A stretch of DNA of 19,343 nt, from the NCBI GenBank assembly GCA_018701055.1, contig JABIUH010000162.1:1-19343 (forward strand). The letters run 5' to 3'. This DNA is from Woeseia sp. GTDB lineage: Bacteria > Pseudomonadota > Gammaproteobacteria > Steroidobacterales > Woeseiaceae. The notes beneath the pieces are model-generated. The model saw only the letters and a program-made list of their open reading frames with translations, was not told the DNA's origin and searched no databases. Shown here in pieces: positions 15,444 through 19,343 of this stretch; position 1 is the stretch's first letter; each line of letters starts with the position of its first letter. Both the position numbers and the translations under genes were made by a program.

Positions 15444-16319
15444 ATGTTACCAATCGATGATGTTTTTCGATTGACCTTAATTGGTATTTCGCAGGGATGT
15501 GCTTACGGCTTAGTCGCGCTCGGCTTCGTGCTCATCTATAAAGCCACCGAAGTCGTCAACTTCGCCCACGGTGACTTCATGATGTTCGGCGGTTTCGCCG
15601 TGCTCACCTTTTCTGAGTCTTTCGGTCTTGGCTTTTGGCCATCTCTGCTCTGCGCCTGTATTGCAATGGGTGCTGCAGGATTTTTGGTCGATGCCCTAAT
15701 CATGCGCCGCATCATTGGCCAGTCGCAGGCAAGCGTGTTTATTCTCACCGTCGCATTCGGATTCATCCTGCGATCGGCAGCCGGCATGATCTGGGGATGG
15801 AACCCGGTCTCAATTGATACACCATTCGACAACGAGGTGACGATTGCGAATGTGACTATCGGGGCGGAACGATTGGCCATCATCGCGGCGACGGTCGTTT
15901 TGTGTACCGCGCTGTATTTGTTCTTCTCGCGCAGTCGATTGGGTATTGCTATGCAGGCATCAGCGCAAAACCAGCTTGCCGCTTACTACATGGGTATACC
16001 GGTTAGACGTCAGGTGTCGCTGGTTTGGGCGCTTGCGGCGGCTATCGCTACAATCGCCGGTGCCTTCATGGCGCCGATTACGCAGTTAGACACCAACACA
16101 GGATTTATCGGCATCAAGGCGTTGGCGGGCGCTATCGTCGGCGGCTTCGGCTCGATTCCAGGCACCTTGCTTGGATGCCTGCTGATTGGCGTTATCGAGC
16201 CCTTTGCAGACTACTTTTTTCCATCGATTAAAGGTGTATCAGCCTATATCGTCATGTTGGTCGTGTTGTTCATTCGTCCTGAAGGTTTGATCGTGCAAAC
16301 CTATATGAAGAAAGTTTAG
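15444..16319 (+). CDS. livH: Branched-chain-amino-acid-type ABC transporter permease LivH
   Basis: This gene encodes 291 aa, normal for LivH, and GGGGA precedes the ATG by about 6 nt. It is an inner-membrane permease with about eight hydrophobic segments. Family signatures are GCAYGLVALGFVLIYKAT and EVVNFAHGDFMMFGGF near the N-terminus, and IKALAGAIVGGFGSIPGTLLG near the C-terminus, which carries the coupling loop for the ATPases. It is the first gene of livHMGF. Transporters of this group also import benzoates, phenylpropanoids and other carboxylates, and the neighbouring AMP ligase and PCA genes favour such a substrate here. That is inference. Confidence 0.92.
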   Translation: MLPIDDVFRLTLIGISQGCAYGLVALGFVLIYKATEVVNFAHGDFMMFGGFAVLTFSESFGLGFWPSLLCACIAMGAAGFLVDALIMRRIIGQSQASVFILTVAFGFILRSAAGMIWGWNPVSIDTPFDNEVTIANVTIGAERLAIIAATVVLCTALYLFFSRSRLGIAMQASAQNQLAAYYMGIPVRRQVSLVWALAAAIATIAGAFMAPITQLDTNTGFIGIKALAGAIVGGFGSIPGTLLGCLLIGVIEPFADYFFPSIKGVSAYIVMLVVLFIRPEGLIVQTYMKKV

Positions 16320-16332
16320 TGGACCACTAGCC

Positions 16333-17409
16333 ATGCAGGTTATTTTTAAAACCAGCTACAACCAGGACATCAACATCTTGTCGAAGACGGGCCAGTATAT
16401 TCGTGTGACGTTGCTCGTCCTGGCGATGTTAACGGCTCCGTTGTATCTCGACGTTTATTACTTGTCGGAATTGGGTATGTTGTTGGTCTATGTTGTGGCG
16501 GGCGTCGGCCTCATGATTCTTACCGGATTTACGGGCCAGGTTTCATTTGGTCACGCTGCGTTTCTGGGAATTGGTGCCTACTGCCATTCGATTTTGATGT
16601 CGATGGGAGTTCCGTTTTTCGTATCGCTCCCCGCTACGGCACTATTCAGTGGTTTGGTGGGCATGCTACTGGGTCGTTCGGCTTCGAAAATGCATGGTTT
16701 CTACCTAGCGGTCGCGACACTTGCATTCTTGATTATCGTTGAAACGTTAATCGGTGAATGGACTGACGTAACAGGGGGCTACGCCGGATTTTCGGTCCCA
16801 GAGTTGGAAATCTTCGGCTTCTATTTCGTAGAGATGTGGCAGCAATACTACGTCGATTTAGGCGTTACCTTATTTGTTCTCTGGGGTACTGCAAATTTGT
16901 TGCGCAGCCCGAGCGGCCGGGCTTTTCTTGCGGTGCGTGACTCCGAACTGTCGGCCCGAAGCCTCGGTGTCAACATCGAATGGGTCAAGATTCAGTCATT
17001 CGGTATTAGCGCCGCCGTAACGGGTGTAGCGGGCGTATTGCTCGCACACCATCTTTTGTATCTCTCGCCCGAGACCTTCGGCGTATTGGAGTCGTTAAAG
17101 CTGTTACTGATGATTGTGGTGGGAGGTCTTGGCAGTATATTGGGTGCAGTTTTTGGCGCTATTTTCGTCTCATTGCTGCCGGTCGCATTGAGTATATTGC
17201 GGGATGTGTTGCCTGACGAAATCAGTCAGCAAGCTGGGCTCGAACCCATGTTGTTCGGTTTCATCATTGTCATTTTCGTTGTATTTGAGCCGGATGGCAT
17301 CAGTGGTCGTTGGCGCAAGTTACTCCACTTTTTCGAAACGTTCCCCTACTATCGAAAAGCGTCTTTTGTACGTCAAAAAAGCTATTTGAAAACGGAGCGT
17401 ATGCGTTGA
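16333..17409 (+). CDS. livM: Branched-chain-amino-acid-type ABC transporter permease LivM
   Basis: This gene encodes 358 aa, within the LivM range. It begins 13 nt after livH with only a weak SD, so it may rely on coupling. Multiple membrane segments follow a soluble N-terminus of about 25 residues. The core signature GLMILTGFTGQVSFGHAAF and the late motif ESLKLLLMIVVGGLGSILGAVFG identify the family; RSPSGRAFLAVRDSELSARSLGV is the cytoplasmic loop that docks the ATPases. The last about 35 residues are basic and cytoplasmic. It ends in TTGA, where the livG start overlaps. Confidence 0.92.
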   Translation: MQVIFKTSYNQDINILSKTGQYIRVTLLVLAMLTAPLYLDVYYLSELGMLLVYVVAGVGLMILTGFTGQVSFGHAAFLGIGAYCHSILMSMGVPFFVSLPATALFSGLVGMLLGRSASKMHGFYLAVATLAFLIIVETLIGEWTDVTGGYAGFSVPELEIFGFYFVEMWQQYYVDLGVTLFVLWGTANLLRSPSGRAFLAVRDSELSARSLGVNIEWVKIQSFGISAAVTGVAGVLLAHHLLYLSPETFGVLESLKLLLMIVVGGLGSILGAVFGAIFVSLLPVALSILRDVLPDEISQQAGLEPMLFGFIIVIFVVFEPDGISGRWRKLLHFFETFPYYRKASFVRQKSYLKTERMR

Positions 17410-18170
17410 GTTCGCTCGTCGTTAAAAACCTCGCGATTGAATTCGGCGGTGTGAAGGCAGTCGATGATGTGTCATTCGAAGTTGAGCAGGGCGAGACCTT
17501 TGCAATCATCGGGCCCAACGGCGCCGGTAAGAGCACGATCTTTAATTTGATCAGCAGGATATATGAGCCATCGGCCGGATCTATTCACTACGGAGAAAAA
17601 AATCTCCTAGACGTCGCGCCACATCGAGTCATTGACACCGGAATCGCCAGAACGTTTCAGAACATCGATCTCTTCGAGCAAGCGACGGTCCTGCAGAATC
17701 TTCTCGTCGGACGGCATCGTCGGATGTCGCAAAACATTCTACGAGACTTCGTATTCTTCGCTGGTTGCAGAGCTAGGGAGCGTGAGCATCGGCGTAAGGT
17801 TGAGGATGTTATCGACTTGATGGAGATCGCGCACTATCGCGACCAGCTCATCTCAGATTTACCATACGGTGCTCGTAAGAACGTCGAACTTGCGCGAGCT
17901 TTGTGCGCCGAGCCGACATTATTGCTCCTCGACGAGCCCGCCTCCGGACTAAATCAGGAGGAGACGGACGATGTATCCTTTTGGCTCAACGATATCAAAC
18001 ATGACCTTGGTGTAACGATCGTTATGGTCGAGCACGACATGGGCTTGGTCGGTCGTGTCGCTGATCGCGTACTGGCAATTAACAACGGCAAGTTCCTTTC
18101 ACTAGGAACACCTGAAGAGGTGCGCAATGACGCGGCAGTTCAGCAGGCCTATTTGGGAACGGCGGCATGA
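17406..18170 (+). CDS. livG: ABC transporter ATP-binding protein LivG
   Basis: This gene encodes 254 aa, the usual LivG size. The frame is open far upstream into livM, but the start is the TTG at 17406: it overlaps the livM stop, has GGAG exactly 8 nt before it, and puts the first strand (SSLVVKNLAIEFGG) where it belongs. Walker A GPNGAGKST is at 36-44. The Q-loop reads TFQNIDLF. The signature motif is the degenerate form found in LivG (LPYGARKNVELARAL), Walker B is LLLLDEPASGLN, and the switch His is in MVEHDM. It pairs with LivF as the ATPase heterodimer on the inner face of the membrane. The stop overlaps the livF start (ATGA). Confidence 0.93.
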   Translation: MSSLVVKNLAIEFGGVKAVDDVSFEVEQGETFAIIGPNGAGKSTIFNLISRIYEPSAGSIHYGEKNLLDVAPHRVIDTGIARTFQNIDLFEQATVLQNLLVGRHRRMSQNILRDFVFFAGCRAREREHRRKVEDVIDLMEIAHYRDQLISDLPYGARKNVELARALCAEPTLLLLDEPASGLNQEETDDVSFWLNDIKHDLGVTIVMVEHDMGLVGRVADRVLAINNGKFLSLGTPEEVRNDAAVQQAYLGTAA

Positions 18171-18940
18171 CTGAACCGCTTCTGGAAATTCGCAACGTCG
18201 AAACCTACTACGGTCCGGTGATGGCTATTCGTGGCGTTAGCTTGACGGTCAATGAACGAGAGATTGTGGCAGTGCTTGGTGCCAACGGCGCGGGCAAAAC
18301 AACATTGTTAAAGACGGCAAGTGGCGCACTTGATTGTCGCAAAGGCCAGATCATATACGGCGGCAAAGAAATTCAATGTAGGGACCCGGACTGGGTCGCC
18401 CGCCAGGGAATCTCGCATGTTCCGGAAGGGCGCGAGGTTTTTCCGCTGCTGACCGTCGAAGAAAACCTGATGATGGGCGCCTATTTTCGCAAGGACAGCG
18501 ACGCGGTAGCCGATGACATCGAGACTGTTTACGGATATTTCCCAGCGTTGCGCGAGGTCAAGGGACAGATGGCTGCGTATCTGTCTGGCGGGCAGCAACA
18601 GATGTTGGCCATTGGCAGAGGGTTCATGTCTCGTCCAAAGTTGCTGTTGCTTGATGAGCCGTCTCTCGGGTTGTCGCCAGTGCTAGTTACTGAAATATTT
18701 GACATCATCTGTCGACTTAATCGCGAGCAGAATATTGCCATATTACTAGTGGAGCAAAATGCCAATTTGGCGCTTCAAGTCTCAACTCGAGGCTACGTGA
18801 TGGAGGTCGGAGGTATGGTCATGGATGACGATAGCGAGACGCTTCTTGAAAGTGATGACATCAAAGAATTTTACTTAGGCAAAAAAGATGAAGGCGCTCG
18901 TGGTCTACGACGCTGGAAAAAGAAGAAAACTTGGCGTTGA
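18167..18940 (+). CDS. livF: ABC transporter ATP-binding protein LivF with a basic C-terminal extension
   Basis: This gene encodes 257 aa against about 235 for classical LivF. Walker A GANGAGKTT, the Q-loop region with ISHVPEGREVFP (a LivF hallmark), signature LSGGQQQ, Walker B LLLLDEPSLGLSP and switch segment LLVEQNAN are all intact. The extra length is a strongly basic tail after FYLGKKDE, ending in RRWKKKKTWR. I recall similar basic tails in LivF copies placed next to acyl-CoA ligase genes, so it may be a subfamily trait; its role is unknown. The start overlaps livG by 4 nt. The following ligase frame starts at the stop (TGATG), so translation is probably coupled. Confidence 0.93.
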   Translation: MTEPLLEIRNVETYYGPVMAIRGVSLTVNEREIVAVLGANGAGKTTLLKTASGALDCRKGQIIYGGKEIQCRDPDWVARQGISHVPEGREVFPLLTVEENLMMGAYFRKDSDAVADDIETVYGYFPALREVKGQMAAYLSGGQQQMLAIGRGFMSRPKLLLLDEPSLGLSPVLVTEIFDIICRLNREQNIAILLVEQNANLALQVSTRGYVMEVGGMVMDDDSETLLESDDIKEFYLGKKDEGARGLRRWKKKKTWR

Positions 18941-19343
18941 TGCGAATGACTATCGGCAAACACAATGGCGCGCAGGGAAATGATCGAGCATGGATGGTCG
19001 ATGGTTGCGACACGATGCCGAAACTGTTTCTTCAAAAGTCACATGAGCGTGGCGAACAAACTGCCATGCGTGAAAAAGACTTCGGCATTTGGCAATCGTA
19101 TAGCTGGAATGATTACCGCCGATACGCGCTCGAAATCGCCCACGGCTTGTTGGCGCTCGGATTAAAGCCTGGTGATGTCGTTTCGATTCACAGTGAAGAC
19201 TGTAAAGAATGGGTTTTTGCCGATCTGGGCATCATGATGGCGGGCGGTGTCGTTAACGGTGTTTACCCGACCTATCAGTCGAATCAGGCAGCCTATGCGC
19301 TCGATGATTCAAATTGCCGCTTTTTGTTCGTTGAAGATGAAGA
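18940..19343 (+). CDS. AMP-dependent acyl-CoA synthetase/ligase, 5' part only
   Basis: The open frame runs from ATG at 18940, inside the livF stop (TGATG), to the window edge: 134 whole codons. ATGs at 18946, 18994 and 19015 are alternatives; the first two keep the family's pre-domain DTMPKLFLQ stretch, while 19015 would cut it to MPKLFLQ. After it come REKDFGIWQSYSWNDYRR, ALGLKPGDVVSIHSEDCKEWVFADLGIMMAGGVVNGVYPTYQSN, and LDDSNCRFLFVEDE. This is the N-terminal domain of long-chain or aryl acyl-CoA synthetases (ANL superfamily). The P-loop and adenylate motifs lie beyond the edge, so the substrate cannot be assigned. Its place at the end of livHMGF suggests it activates the imported acid to its CoA thioester. 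Confidence 0.85.
   Translation, partial: MRMTIGKHNGAQGNDRAWMVDGCDTMPKLFLQKSHERGEQTAMREKDFGIWQSYSWNDYRRYALEIAHGLLALGLKPGDVVSIHSEDCKEWVFADLGIMMAGGVVNGVYPTYQSNQAAYALDDSNCRFLFVEDE

Overview
The window reads as a chromosomal segment of a Gram-negative proteobacterium. Several genes carry Sec signal peptides, one encodes a lipoprotein, and there is a complete protocatechuate (PCA) 4,5-cleavage gene set. Moderate GC, short intergenic gaps and small secreted orphan proteins fit an environmental, possibly marine, gammaproteobacterium, but this placement is inference. I see no phage, IS element, CRISPR array, tRNA or rRNA.

Left part (1-6236), mixed functions. On the minus strand are an exported M55 D-aminopeptidase cut by the window edge and a D-2-hydroxyacid dehydrogenase that unexpectedly carries a signal peptide. 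A 529-bp gap with a good sigma70-like promoter leads to a plus-strand alpha-ketoglutarate semialdehyde dehydrogenase. Next come a minus-strand lipoprotein made of two tandem cupin repeats and two small plus-strand secreted proteins, one an orphan with a Cys pair and one NTF2/SnoaL-like.

Central part (6292-12698), the aromatic catabolic cluster. pobA (4-hydroxybenzoate 3-monooxygenase) and ligJ lie on the minus strand. Divergent from them is ligU-ligI-ligK-ligA-ligB. Together the enzymes take 4-hydroxybenzoate to PCA (PobA), to 4-carboxy-2-hydroxymuconate semialdehyde (LigAB), then from 2-pyrone-4,6-dicarboxylate to oxalomesaconate (LigI), through tautomerisation (LigU) and hydration (LigJ), to pyruvate plus oxaloacetate (LigK). 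The semialdehyde dehydrogenase LigC and any dedicated regulator are not in the window. The divergent ligJ/ligU promoter region holds a clear dyad that could be an operator.

After ligB (12776-15330): a YCII/YciI-like small gene broken by an in-frame TAA, an exported TraB/GumN-family protein, and a large exported protein with a C-terminal FN3-like region.

Right part (15444-19343): livH-livM-livG-livF, a branched-chain-amino-acid-type ABC importer with translationally coupled junctions, followed directly by an acyl-CoA synthetase-like AMP ligase that runs off the edge. No substrate-binding protein is seen. The ligase and the neighbouring catabolic cluster suggest uptake and CoA activation of an aromatic or carboxylic acid rather than an amino acid. 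That is inference.
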